This document shows, piece after piece, positions 46,201 through 56,443 of a stretch of 64,000 bases of DNA (positions within the stretch are counted from its first letter, which is position 1; each line of letters starts with the position of its first letter). The notes beneath the pieces were generated by a model. The model ran no database searches. It was not told the DNA's origin and saw only the letters and a list, made by a program, of their open reading frames with translations. Position numbers and translations under genes: made by a program. The DNA is taken from assembly GCA_018398585.1 (NCBI GenBank), contig JAGTTD010000022.1:3251501-3315500 (forward strand), written 5' to 3'. The DNA is from Simmondsia chinensis. Its lineage: Eukaryota > Streptophyta > Magnoliopsida > Caryophyllales > Simmondsiaceae.

Positions 46201-47043
46201 TGAAGTAGACTCCGTGTTGTGTTGGGTGTTTGTTCTCGTTGAGAGACATTCTACTAATTACGATATGTTTCTGACACCCCACTGAAACCTGCATATTTTA
46301 GTTATCCTCTTAACACTGAGTTGGCAGGTAGAAAAATCTAACGGCTTAAGAATGCAGTGTGAGACATTCCATTGTGGCGGGCTGTAAGAGCACCCGAAAG
46401 CCTATGAGGTATGTTGCCTGATCATAATCTTCTCTGATTATTGTGTTTCTACCGTTGTTTGCTAGTTATGGCTAGCTCATGGAAATTCGTTATGGTGGAA
46501 ATATTATTTGTCGATTATCCAAAGTCGATGTATATAGCTTAATGATGCTAAGCACTTGGGCTTGAGAGTCTTGCAAAGGCTTGGGTTGCCGTAAGTTGAG
46601 TTGTAAAAGACATCTTGTGAATTATGGTCTTATGAACCTCTTTCTCTTGATATCACCAATACTTGGTACAATATTGGTAAGATATGAACTACCCTTAATA
46701 GTTAGGTCGCATGTACGCTAAGTACGATGAGAATGGGTATATGGTCCTTTGTGACCTAAATTAGTGATAATGTTTCACAATTGTGATGAGATGTGAAAGT
46801 GACAGCTTGCGGTATATGGTTTTCGTGCCAACTGTATATATGATATACGTACTATATGAGTACTTGGGGTGGAGATGTAATTTTACTAATATAATGTGTG
46901 CTCCACTAATGTGTTATACTGACTCTTATTGAAGTTGGCAGGCGATGGAGCTAGTTGTTTAACAGCTCATTGCAGGTACCTCAATGTGGAGGTAAGAGCA
47001 ACTTGTGATTGATGTTGGCAGTAGTCAACTGTGAAGTACCACT
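43206..47043 (+). other. Non-coding interior of the gutted LTR element
   Basis: 3.8 kb with no gag-pol similarity and no long frame apart from an A/C-rich insertion (44462-44850). It appears to be unrelated or heavily decayed filler, as in large non-autonomous LTR derivatives. Confidence 0.6.
44462..44850 (-). mobile_element. LINE 3'-end-like insertion inside the LTR element
   Basis: A 13-T run at its left end would be a poly(A) tail on the minus strand, followed by A/C-rich DNA (AAGAACGAGAAAAAATAAAAG) similar in style to 6120-6735. The 124-residue Lys/Thr-rich frame on the plus strand is compositional. Confidence 0.5.
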
Positions 47044-47337
47044 TTGTTGCAATACAATGTTGAAGTGCCATTGTGGGGGTTTCCAGATCCATTAGTGTCA
47101 CTTTACTGTGACAGTCAAGCTGCAATGGCTGTGGCAAAGAATAAGGTCTATAATAGCAAGAGGAGACACATTCGTCTTAGGCATAAGATCGTGAAAGATT
47201 TACTAGAACGTGGAGTGATATCACTAGACTTTGTAAAGTCTGAAAAGAGTTTTACGGATCCGTTGACAAAAGGCCTTTATCGTAGAATGATTGTAAGAAC
47301 ATCGAGGGGGAAGGGACTGAAGTTTGTACATGAATAA
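47044..47337 (+). pseudogene. Copia RNase H C-terminal remnant
   Basis: VSLYCDSQAAMAVAKNKVYN, SKRRHIRLRHKIVKDLLERG and KSFTDPLTKGLYRRM match the C-terminal half of plant Copia RNase H: the D of CDSQ, the H of RHIRLRH, and the usual DxLTK end. Ninety-eight residues are open to a stop at 47337. The N-terminal part of RNase H and all of RT are missing. Confidence 0.88.
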
Positions 47338-47935
47338 ACTATGATGTATCCAACCTAGGCTTATCAGGTTCAATATGAAAAGTCATAGTTTCATTCAAGA
47401 TACGCACTGTGTTTTATGTTGTCCCTCCCTATGGTATGACAGTGCGGAGACGGGTCCAATGCCGTATGTGGGCGGTGTGAGCACGACTTGCACATGACGG
47501 ACACTGTCTGTATGTTACCAGGGGTAAGGTTGAGCTTTAGCTCTTAATGGACCCATATCCATATGTTTGGTGGTGTGCGGTAACACATACTTGATGGGAT
47601 CCACCTATATAGGTGTGGGAGTCTGGCCGCTCCCTATGAAAGATTAAGACTTGCCTTCTAGAGCGCCTATGAACATCCATGACGAGCGCATGGCCGATTA
47701 AACGCGCCAAACCGCAGGAGTTACCGAGATCTGGAGTTCGGTTTGCGTCCAAGTGGAAGACTATACAACCCCTTGTGAGGTTCAAAACGAAAGTCACCTT
47801 ACAAGATGCTGGTCCTAAACTTGAGTTACACAAGGTGACGATTCAAGTCACGAGACATCGGCACTGAAAAACTAAACTCCCTTTGCCCAATCTATCCTTC
47901 TTTATTCTCTTCCGCTTGTATCCTTTGTGGGGGAT

Positions 47936-48791
47936 TGTTGGAAAAATGATACAAGCTAAACTTAAGTGTTATGGAAAAATATTCTAACCGTACCTAATTA
48001 CCGGATGTTCACCATTATTAGTCGTTCAGGGTCATTAAAATTGTGACCGTTGGGAATTAAATGACAATATAGCCGTTAAAATTTATTACGTCCGTTTATA
48101 GCCGTTGGAATTCATTACAGCCGATGACTTAATACTTGTTACCATTTATAACCGTTGAAATTTATTGCACCCGTTCTTTTTAATACTTGTTATAGTTGTC
48201 TATACTATATATATACACCATTAGCTATAACAACCAAACATGAACACTCCCGGTCTCTTTCTCTCTCACGATTTTTCTCTCTCCTAAAATTTGGGCAAAG
48301 TTCAAGGCACTCCTACCCGGCGATTAACGAGTGCACGTTAAGGATCGGACCGTGTAAATCCTGCAGGACGGCCGCCGCATATCTGTTTGCACCGGAGTAG
48401 AGGTGAAATCGTCTTTTAGGACAGTGGTATTTCCCACGGCATGGTATCTTCGGTATTTTCTAATCTACTCTCCCTCTTTCAGGTATTACTTGATTTTCGT
48501 GTTCATTTATTCGGCTGCGGTTTTTGATACAAGTTTATTGGAATATTTTAATGTGTTGTACCGAGATTTTTAACGCTAATTTTCGTATAATTTCACTGTT
48601 TAATTTACAATATTTTTTCGATTATTTTACTATACTTAATCGGCTATTTTACTGCATCTTTCAGCAGTATTTTTCTGATATTTGTACTGTAGTTGTCGGT
48701 TGTTTTCTGGTAACTTACAACAGTATTTTACGATGTATTCTACACGCTGTTATATGTGGTATTGTAGTTGTACATGTCTATATTTCTTACA
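47936..48791 (+). repeat. 3' LTR of the gutted element
   Basis: 856 bp, TG...CA, with few differences from the 5' LTR. High LTR identity implies insertion well after the segmental duplication. Confidence 0.9.
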
Positions 48792-48796
48792 GGGTC

Positions 48797-49240
48797 GACA
48801 TTGGGTCGGGTCAGTCTCAGGTTAGGTCATCCTTGGGTTGGGTCGTGTTTCAGGTTGATTCATTAGATTATTTTTATAAGATATATGTTCGAGCCTTGAA
48901 AATTATAACCAAAACTATAAAATAAATGACTATAATTAGCCTATTATTTTGATTCTATGATAAGTAGGATTTCTTGGGTCATTTTGAATAGTAGGACAGG
49001 TTTTGTTCAGGCCTCGAGTCCTCAGGGTCGGGTCAAACTTAGGTCAGGTCTAATTCAGTTTAGGTCATTTCGAGATTAGGGCCGGGTCAAGTTCAGGTTT
49101 GGTCAATTTTGGGTCGGTTCATTTTCGAGTCCGATTCCCAATAAATTTAAAAATTTTCGGGTTAGGATCGAGTAGGATAGCGGGTCCAGTGGTCAAGTCA
49201 TTGAGTCGGGTCATACTTTGCCAGCTCTATAGGCTCACCC
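48797..49240. repeat. Segmental duplication block, copy C, right of the LTR insertion (decayed hAT-type MITE)
   Basis: Continues the alignment with copy B (28190-28470). GGTCGGGTCA-type repeats end in TTTGCCAGCTCTA (about 49222), matching an AATGGCAATC-type start before 42240, so the LTR element landed inside an old MITE. Confidence 0.65.
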
Positions 49241-49254
49241 ATACCTTATGCTTG

Positions 49255-49330
49255 AAATACGTTAATATTTTGAGTGGCGGCCGTAGGGATTCAAACTCGA
49301 GGCCTCTTGGTCAACAAGGCTCTGATAACA
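49255..49330 (-). other. tRNA-like fragment (B-box type)
   Basis: The minus strand reads TATCAGAGCC, then ACCAAGAGGCCTCGAGTTTGAATCCC, close to the T-arm and B-box end of a tRNA. No complete cloverleaf is present. It is probably a retroelement or SINE remnant, not a tRNA gene. Confidence 0.4.
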
Positions 49331-49798
49331 TCGCAAAGAACCAACTTTCCCAAAAATTTAAGCTGATGGATAAAAGTTAAAGAATAGTTTTGAACTCTAA
49401 CACCGTGGACTAAGAACACTTATAAATAGGGAATTAGGCACGTAACTTTTTGCCAAGCCATTTATATATAAGCCCTTTCTAAGTATTTATTGTCCTCTTT
49501 TATCTAGTTTCATTTATGTTATTGCTATTTTGCACATAATGGCTTATCGAAGGAGACCTCACGGGTCAAACTCATGGATCCCTCTAACCATTTATTCATT
49601 TTACAAAAATTACAATCAAATGTGAGATGTCGCCTTCCTCCTCAAACCCATGTGAAAACTTGTACCACTCTATATGATACACTAGTGGAATATATATGAA
49701 ATATTCTCAATATATCATACAGTAAAAATTTATTATTTTGCATGGGGCGTTGCAACTACTAAGGCAAAAGTAAATCAAAACCTCGTAATTATATACTC
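49331..49798. other. Downstream flank of the intact UGT
   Basis: No gene seen. The last 60 bases before the stop (AAAATTTATTATTTTGCA, GTTGCAACTA) match the downstream flanks of copies A and B, showing homology beyond the coding region. Confidence 0.5.
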
Positions 49799-51211
49799 TT
49801 AGATGTTTTTATAAGACTTCCATTTTAGTGCCACTTCAGAAAGTGACTTGGTGGAAGATCCGTCTTCACTTAATACCTTATTAGCCGCCTCTTTTAAGTC
49901 TATCATCCTGCCTCGGATTCTATTTCCTTCTTCTCCTTCCATCAGATTTCTCACAATAGTCACGATATCCCCTCCACTGATCAATCCGTTTTTCCTTGCT
50001 TTTACCCTCAAAGCCACTTTCAAGCCATCCGTTATTATCACTGCATTCATTCTCTGCTCTGCATATAATGGCCAGGCAATGAGAGGTACGCCATGAACAA
50101 CACTTTCTAGAATTGAGTTCCATCCACAGTGGGTTATGAATCCACCCGTGGACGAGTGGCTAAGGACCTTTATTTGTGGGACCCATGATGGAACTGCTAG
50201 CCCTCGACTCTTTGTCCTTTCCAAGAACCCTTTGGGAAGAAAATCAAGTGGGTTTTCCTCCCCGTGTAGGCTGAAGTACGTGGCATTCGCAATTTTATCA
50301 TTCGGGCGCCTCACAACCCACAAAAATCTCTGTTGACTCATCTCGAGACCATATGCCAGCTCATTCAGCTGCTCAGAAGAGAGGGTCCCACCACTCCCAA
50401 ATGACACGAATAGAACAGACCCACGTGGCTGCTCATCCAACCACTTCAAGCACTCACCACCATCCACCCCATCTCTGGAACTTTCTTGCACTAGCGGTCC
50501 AACCGGGTAAATAGGGGGCTTTTTCGGTTCAGTCTCTTGAAGAGCGTAGAAGGCACCCTCTTCGAGTTCACGGAAGCTATTTACCATAATACCCTCCGCT
50601 AAATTATACCGATTTGCGTGGTGGAGCATCCACTTATAGGCGTCGTTTTTCCGATCATGTAACGGGTCATGTAGGTCAACCCCGCGAACCGGGATGCACC
50701 CGGGAATTCGAAACGGTTCATCCATTTCTCTATACGCACAAGAAACCGTCCGGTCCAAGTGGGGCAAATAAAAGGCCATTGACAAAGCCATAGCCGACCC
50801 AGGGAAAAAGATATACGGTGGCGCGTCAAACTCACGCGCCACTTCAAACACGTCTGTAGCAAACAAATCACCCACCACCGCCACGAGCCGCTTGGCAGCA
50901 GCAATCCCAGCTACGGATTCCCGGATGGCGGGAAGGGACCGAGTGATCGTAAGGCAGATCATGGTCTCGGCCTTGGTGTCGGGGGGGAGATCGTCGAAGC
51001 TGACCGGGGGGAGGAAGCGGGAGTCAATGGAGGCGGGGAGGGAAGAGAGGGCGGCGCGTACGTCGGAGGAGGGTGGCGCGTGGGAGGGGATAAGGAAAGA
51101 GAAGGTGAAATGAGGGGAGAGTGATAAGAGGCGCTTGGAGAATTGGATGAGTGGGATGAGGTGGCCCATTCCTGGGGTGGGTATTATTACAATATGGGGT
51201 GATTTTTCCAT
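49799..51211 (-). CDS. UDP-glucosyltransferase, UGT72B-like (hydroquinone/monolignol glucosyltransferase type), intact
   Basis: A single-exon 470-residue family-1 glycosyltransferase. It should transfer glucose from UDP-glucose to the hydroxyl of a small phenolic in the cytosol. The catalytic His17 (PTPGMGHLIP) and its partner Asp115 (AVVGDLFATD) are present. The 44-residue PSPG box runs from Trp343 (WVPQIKVLSH) through THCGWNS to Gln386 (WPLYAEQ); the terminal Gln is usual for glucose users. DPLHDRKNDAYKWMLHHANR and the SLPASIDSRFLPPV segment are typical of UGT72B proteins such as arbutin synthase and the monolignol glucosyltransferases. One Gly precedes the catalytic Asp where most members have Val. 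The start is the conserved ATG shared with copies A and B. The acceptor cannot be told from sequence. Confidence 0.95.
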   Translation of the reverse strand: MEKSPHIVIIPTPGMGHLIPLIQFSKRLLSLSPHFTFSFLIPSHAPPSSDVRAALSSLPASIDSRFLPPVSFDDLPPDTKAETMICLTITRSLPAIRESVAGIAAAKRLVAVVGDLFATDVFEVAREFDAPPYIFFPGSAMALSMAFYLPHLDRTVSCAYREMDEPFRIPGCIPVRGVDLHDPLHDRKNDAYKWMLHHANRYNLAEGIMVNSFRELEEGAFYALQETEPKKPPIYPVGPLVQESSRDGVDGGECLKWLDEQPRGSVLFVSFGSGGTLSSEQLNELAYGLEMSQQRFLWVVRRPNDKIANATYFSLHGEENPLDFLPKGFLERTKSRGLAVPSWVPQIKVLSHSSTGGFITHCGWNSILESVVHGVPLIAWPLYAEQRMNAVIITDGLKVALRVKARKNGLISGGDIVTIVRNLMEGEEGNRIRGRMIDLKEAANKVLSEDGSSTKSLSEVALKWKSYKNI

Positions 51212-51274
51212 GGAAATTAAATTAAAGTTTAATTTTCAGCTAAATTAAAAAATTTTTAAAATGGGTTTTATTTT

Positions 51275-51300
51275 TATTTTTTTATATTTTTGTGGGGAGT
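51275..51300 (-). promoter_or_regulatory. Candidate TATA region of the intact UGT
   Basis: The minus strand reads AAAAATATAAAAAAATA about 75 bp upstream of the ATG. Farther up, a (GA)-rich tract (GAGAGAGAGAGAAGGGAGAG, about 51379-51398 on the plus strand) could belong to the promoter. The call is positional. Confidence 0.3.
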
Positions 51301-51511
51301 TTTGGGTATCGGATCAGGGAAGTCGGAAATTTGAAGGAGAGAGGAAGAGATTATAATTGTTGTTATGGAGGCGCGTTGAGAGAGAGAGAAGGGAGAGAGA
51401 AATATGTGCAGTTTTTTATCAGAATAGCATACTTTTAAAAAAAAATATTAAAATGATGTTGTTATAAAAATATTTATCAAACTGATATATTTTATTATTT
51501 ATTTATTCAAA

Positions 51512-52355
51512 GAGTCGATTTCTAAAATAATGCTAAAAAATAAAAAAATATAAAAAATAATGCCAAAAAATAAATAATTATCAATTTGCTATTGAACCCC
51601 GTTTAGAAAACGCGGTTCACTCCAAAAATAACCGAATTAATGGAAAAATATTTTTTCCAGTAATAAAACGCGTCTTAAAGACGCGTTTCATGTGAACATA
51701 AACCGCGTTTGCGGTTCATTTGAAGATAACCGCGTCTTTAAGACGCGGTTCATATTGGATTAAAACGCGTCTTTAAGACGCGGTTCCTATATTTGTAAAG
51801 CTCGATTCTTGAAGTCAAGGACGCCCATGCTCGAAACGAATTCAAAATGAAATGGATGAAATGACTATACACGAAGGGTCACACGTGGGTTCTGTAAGAG
51901 AAAATGTCATAATGTATTGACATGCAAGATGAAAAAGCAGCACGAGGCTCGGTTAGTAGCTAGTAGCAGTGAAATATGTGACGGTAATATTTATTTATGT
52001 TTCATTTTTTTGAACATTTATTTATGTTTTATTTATATTATTTTTTATATAGTAGTTCGTTATTTATATATATCTATTAGTTTGTTATTTATATTATTTT
52101 ACTCATAAACCTTCATAACCGTGTTTACTAAACGCGGTTCATATTATAGTAAACCGCGTTTTCTAAACGCGGTTTATGCTTTATATAAATATTTGTTCTT
52201 GATGCGGTTATGTTTGCATATAACCGCGTTTTTTGAACGCGGTTTAATATAACCGCGTTTATAAAACGCGGTTCAATAGTAGATTAGTAAATATTTATTT
52301 TTTAGCATTATTTTTTTATTTTTTTATTTTTCAGTATTATTTTGGGAACCAACTC
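51512..52355. mobile_element. Mutator-type MITE with perfect 9-bp duplication and CG-rich palindromes
   Basis: Perfect 9-bp duplication TTATTCAAA (51503-51511 and 52356-52364). TIRs start GAGTCGATTTCTAAAATAATG and, from the right, GAGTTGGTTCCCAAAATAAT, and extend for about 150 bp. The ends carry repeated small palindromes such as CGCGTCTTTAAGACGCG and ACCGCGTTTTCTAAACGCGG. It has no coding capacity. Length 844 bp. Confidence 0.87.
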
Positions 52356-52534
52356 TTATTCAAATGGGGTATAATGAATAATAATTTTTTTTTTTTTTTT
52401 ACCGAAGAACAACTATTTTATATTTTAAAAATTATTGTACTTAAATTATTCACAAATTTTAATAATTTTAAAAACAATAATTTTTAATTTTTAATTTTTT
52501 TGAAAAAGTACATTAACTTTATCATAACATTGTA

Positions 52535-52669
52535 TACAACAACAAACCCAGTGCCTAAAAGGGCTCTTGCAATAGCAGGGTCTGGGGAGGGTAGATGTAT
52601 GTAGCCTTCCCCTTTAGGGGGCTACCCTGAAGAGAGGTTATTTCCGAGGATCCCCAACCTGAGATACTC
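52535..52669 (-). mobile_element. SINE copy 5, with 14-bp target duplication
   Basis: 135 bp flanked by ATCATAACATTGTA (52521-52534 and 52670-52683). It begins (plus strand) TACAACAACAAACCCAGTGC and ends CCCCAACCTGAG. Absent from the paired position in the right arm of the foldback, so it is younger than the palindrome. Confidence 0.9.
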
Positions 52670-53023
52670 ATCATAACATTGTACGTATTATCTTTTTGAT
52701 TGTCATGTTATCTACCATATATTATTTTGGCTGTTATGTTATTTTTTTGAGTAATAGTTCTGGTCACTTATAAATAGTTGATACCTTTCTTGGTCATTTT
52801 CTAAATAATATTCGTGATCATTTTTGTAAAGTATGTTACCCTTACTGTGTATAATATTATTTTAGAAAACTTTCGCCGTTTATGTTTTAATTCGAAAAGT
52901 AATGCATAGTTTCTATGTATTTAATATTGGTTTAACAAAAATTTAATGAGTACCTAAATGGTGAAACGACATGTATATATTATTGTTATTATCTACTATA
53001 TTAAATATAGTAAATAGAAAGCA

Positions 53024-53225
53024 ACATACATTCCCAATGCCCCAAGGGCTCCCGCCTATGTAGGGTTTGGAGGGTAGATGTACGTAACCTTCACCCACCT
53101 TTGCAAGGTCTGGGGGTACTCGAAAATTGTCTCTCTTCGGGGTAGCACCTGAAAGGGGCAGGCTGCGTACATCCACCCCCTAAACCCTGCATAGGCCGGA
53201 GCATTTGGGGCACTGGGAATGTCTA
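53024..53225. repeat. Inverted SINE pair at the foldback axis
   Basis: The left half (ATTCCCAATGCCCCAAGGGC, GTAGGGTTTGGAGGGTAGAT) is the reverse complement of the right half (ATCCACCCCCTAAACCCTGC, TTTGGGGCACTGGGAATG). The two meet at about 53100-53150, where one SINE body (CTGGGGGTACTCGAAAATTG) is complete on one side only. Confidence 0.82.
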
Positions 53226-53790
53226 TAGTGAATAATAACGATAATATATACAGGCCATTTCATCATTTAGGTAATCGTTAAATTTTTGTTGAACTAATAT
53301 TATATACATGAAAATTATACATTACTTTTTTGATTAAAACATAAATGGTAAAAGTTTTCAAAATGGTATTATACACAGTAAATGCAACATACTTTGTAAA
53401 AACGATCAAGAATATTATTTAGAAAAGGACTAGGAAATGTGTCAACTATTTATAAGTGACCAGGACAATTACTCAAAAAAATAACATAACAACCAAAAGG
53501 AATATGTGGTGGATGACGTAACAATAAAAAAGATGACACATACAATATTATGATGAAATTAATGTACTTTCTTAAAAAAATAATTAAAATTTTAAATTAT
53601 TTATGTAAAATAGTTTTAATACAATAATTTTTAAAATACAAATTAGCTGTGCTTTCTTAAAAAAAAATTATTCATAAATGGTACACATTGACAAATGAAC
53701 AGTAAGATGTATCAATTTGGTAAATATTTTTATAATTATACCATTTTGATATTTTTTTTAAAGTGTACCATTTTGGTTAAAAAAAATCAA

Positions 53791-54099
53791 ATACGTGAGT
53801 TTTTTTTTTATTTTAAAAAAATATAATTTAAATTATTTTATATAAAATAATTTTTATTAAAATATAGAAAGAAAGGCGTCCCAAGATGAGTCCTCTTACA
53901 TTAAAGTCTCAACATTAGTAATAGAGCAAAATTGCGCTGACAGAAATGGCATATAAGTCTCCGGTCAAACTCAATTCATATTCCATTAAAAATGTGCCAC
54001 ATGGCTTAAGATGATACCTGACCTGCGTATAAAATTATAAATGCCCTCTTTAGACACAATTTATATTTAAAAAAAAAAGGATTTTTTTACAAAAATCAC
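53791..54099. other. Gene-free AT-rich spacer
   Basis: No coding or repeat structure recognised. Confidence 0.45.
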
Positions 54100-55061
54100 A
54101 TAAATCTTATATACGGTTGTTAGAGAATACATTGTGAAAGGACCAACTACTCCATTGGATCTCCACCAAAGACATTCTAGCGGCGTAGACGTTATTCCCA
54201 GACAAGCTTGGCGATGCATTGTATCCACTACTCGTACAAGAAAGGTCCCGCTCCCTCAGGGTCCAAATACTTGGCAAGATCAAGGAGTCGTCCCAGCACG
54301 TACCAATACCAAGGATGAGGGATCCACCTCAAACCTATGCAATTATAGAAGAAGGCGAGAGAAAGGAGAGCCGGGATCCTATTACGCAGGAAGGCAGGAT
54401 GAGGAGAAGAGGGTGACTCCCTAGCGATGCACAAACCTTTCACCAGATGAGTGTTACGCTTTCCTGTAGGAAAGGTAAAATTCCCAAATATCGCACCATT
54501 CAATGGGACACAAGATCCCGAATATCATTTGGCGGGATTTGTCTCCAGGATGTATATACAAGACATAAGCGAAGAGGCATGGTGTAAATATTTTCCGGCA
54601 ACACTTAAAGGGGTGGCCTCGGTGTGGTTCGCTTCTCTCCCTCATGAGTCCATAAACGGTTTCATGGAGCTTGCAGAATCCTTCATGCATCACTTCCTGG
54701 CAATAAAAGGAAAAGGAAGATTGCAATACAACTCATACAGTTGTGTCAGCAAGAGTCCGAGTCACTAAGGAGTTTTGTACGTTGGTTTACCCATGAAATG
54801 GTCGATGTATCAGGCATGGCAGATGATACTATCATAATTATTTTCATAAACGGATTACGCCACTCTGAATCAAGTTTTCCCTGGCAAAGAATCCACCCGA
54901 ATCCTTGGAGGCGCAATGGAAGAGGGCGAATAATTATATTCTTCCGAAAATGTTATGGCGGAAGAAAGGACGGGAGACCAGAACCTAGCGAATCCCGCCA
55001 ATAAATATTCCGAGTAGACAGTCCGCCAAGTGGCTTCAAAATATGCACTCAGAGAGCCGGC
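54100..55061 (+). pseudogene. Ty3/Gypsy gag fragment
   Basis: Plus-strand frames read KFPNIAPFNGTQDPEYHLAG, AWCKYFPATLKGVASVWFAS and GFMELAESFMHHFLA (54451-54768), then after a frameshift QQESESLRSFVRWF and INGLRH (54741-55004). This is the retrotransposon gag domain of plant Gypsy elements of the Tat/Ogre type. Stops and frameshifts break it. It is cut at 55061 by the element that follows; no pol is seen. Confidence 0.85.
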
Positions 55062-55239
55062 GTTGTATATAGGGGTGTAAATGATCCGAGCAACTCGCGA
55101 GTAGCTCGTGAGTAGCTTGAATAAAACTCGACTCGAACTCAAGTTAACTGAGTTCGAGTTCGAGTTCGAGTTCGAGTATCAAAAGATACTCGATTAATAA
55201 ATGAGTACGAGTCAAGTAGTGAACTACTCGGCTCGATAC

Positions 55240-55420
55240 TCAATTAAATACTTGACTCAATACTCGATTAAATACTCGACTCGATATTCGATTAAATACT
55301 CGACTCGATACTCGATTAGATGCTCAATTAAATACTCAACTCGATACTTGATTAAATACTCGACTAGATACTTGATTAAGTACTCGACTCGATACTCGAA
55401 TTGGTACTCGACTCGTATAA
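55240..55420. repeat. Tandem repeat of about 24 bp (TACTCGATTAAATACTCGAC type)
   Basis: About seven imperfect copies of 'actcgattaaatactcgactcgat'. They give a Tyr/Ser/Arg/Lys-repeat frame on each strand, which is not a gene. Confidence 0.85.
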
Positions 55421-55444
55421 AGTAGTTCTTGTATATTATTTTCT

Positions 55445-56075
55445 CTTTTTTTGAACAGAACAAAGCCCGAGGGCTAGGAGCTACAATATAAATCATTAGT
55501 AAGAATTTGTTACAGGCCCGGTGGGATATTCCGCCACCATAAGTGATTACAAAAAGACGTCGAATGCAAAGACGCAACAAAATGGGCTACCTTGTTACAA
55601 CCCCTAGGGGTCCAAACAAACTCGACCGAAGACAACGATGACTCAAGGAACCAAATATCATTAACAATCGCTACAATTTCGTGAGGGACCATTTTTTCGC
55701 CATGAACCGAAGAGATAATATCCATACGGTCAGATTCACTGATGATGCACCTCCAATCGTGGGATAACGCAAGATAATATGCGGCCCGCACAGCCAAAGC
55801 TTCGACCATACAAGGGGAGGACGCATTCACCGAGCCACACTAGCCACCAACCATCGAACCTGTACAATCACGCACAATACAAGCAATAGCAGATGTTTCC
55901 CGGTCACGAGGCCAAGAGGCATCACAGTTAATTTTAAGACAATTTTGATTGGGGGGGATCCACCTAGAAATGCTTGAGGAAGGCTGAGGACCATGGGCAT
56001 GAGCCGTGGCCGTATCTCCTTTGAAGAGAGCACTGCCGAACTCAGCAGATTCTTTTGAAATGGATGGCTTATGTT
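55445..56075 (-). pseudogene. LINE C-terminal RNase H domain and 3' end
   Basis: The minus strand reads a plant LINE RNase H-like domain: NCDASWPRD (first Asp), VEALAVRAAYYLAL (Glu), RCIISESDRMDIISS (Asp) and SVEFVWTPRGCNKVAHFVAS (Asp/Asn and His region). The 55510-55830 segment is open; upstream it needs one frameshift and passes a TAG just before CGSVNASSP. The 3' end, with a T-run at 55449-55455 on the plus strand, fits a poly(A) tail. Such a domain closes ORF2 of many plant L1 LINEs. It is a 5'-truncated copy. Confidence 0.85.
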
Positions 56076-56443
56076 ATTAATAGCAGAATGAAAGAACGAA
56101 GATTGAATTCCTTGTAAAAGATGACATGTTACATTTGTGGTGGAGTGAAAGAATTTGTATTTGGTTTGCTTGTATTTTTTTAAACTTAGGTTTTGATGCG
56201 TATTTTCTATTGATATATCGGTAATTTATGTTTGTATATGTTAAAATATAGTATAGGCAAGTATTAATAATGTTCGAGTGTATGGAATAATATTATAATG
56301 GAGCTAATTTGAGAATGTTCCTATGCAAAATAAACGAGTATTCGAGTCGAGTCGAGTCGATTACTCGAATAGTTAATCGAGTTCGAGTTCGAGTACTGAG
56401 ATACCCAGCTCAGCTCGACTCGATTACACCCCTAGTTGTATAT

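Larger units (their letters stand above)
42354..48791 (+). mobile_element. Gutted Copia-type LTR retrotransposon with 5-bp target duplication
   Basis: Perfect 5-bp duplication GGGTC (42349-42353 and 48792-48796). LTRs are 42354-43205 and 47936-48791, nearly identical over their length. A polypurine tract TTTGTGGGGGATT precedes the second LTR. The first LTR starts TATTGG where the second starts TGTTGG, so one terminal base has mutated. Internally only a Copia RNase H tail remains (47044-47337); gag, protease, integrase and RT are absent. The host sequence joins perfectly with copy B once the element is removed. Confidence 0.92.
51411..53790. repeat. 2.4-kb foldback element with SINE-containing axis
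   Basis: The left arm (about 51411-51511 plus 52356-53090) is the reverse complement of the right arm (about 53155-53790). Pairs include TAAATGGTGAAACGACATG with the reverse complement of CAGGCCATTTCATCATTTA, and TTTTTTGAGTAATAGTTCTG with GACAATTACTCAAAAAAATA. The axis lies within the SINE-derived block 53024-53225. Two insertions are confined to the left arm: the element 51512-52355 and SINE 52535-52669. No coding capacity. Confidence 0.85.
55071..56434. mobile_element. ACTCGA/GAGCTCG-rich element with perfect 9-bp target duplication
   Basis: Perfect 9-bp duplication GTTGTATAT (55062-55070 and 56435-56443). TIRs AGGGGTGTAAATGATCCGAG and CTCGACTCGATTACACCCCT. The interior is made of CGAGT/ACTCG repeats. 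The duplication length fits the Mutator superfamily. A LINE fragment (55445-56075) is inserted in it. Related copies: 57911, 60420 and 62390. Confidence 0.88.

Noticed and set aside
49255..49330. A tRNA gene
   Set aside because: Only a B-box/T-arm-like part is present; no acceptor stem or anticodon arm pairs.
55201..55580. Tyr/Ser/Arg-repeat and Tyr/Glu/Val-repeat frames on both strands
   Set aside because: Both are translations of the 24-bp tandem repeat in a MITE.
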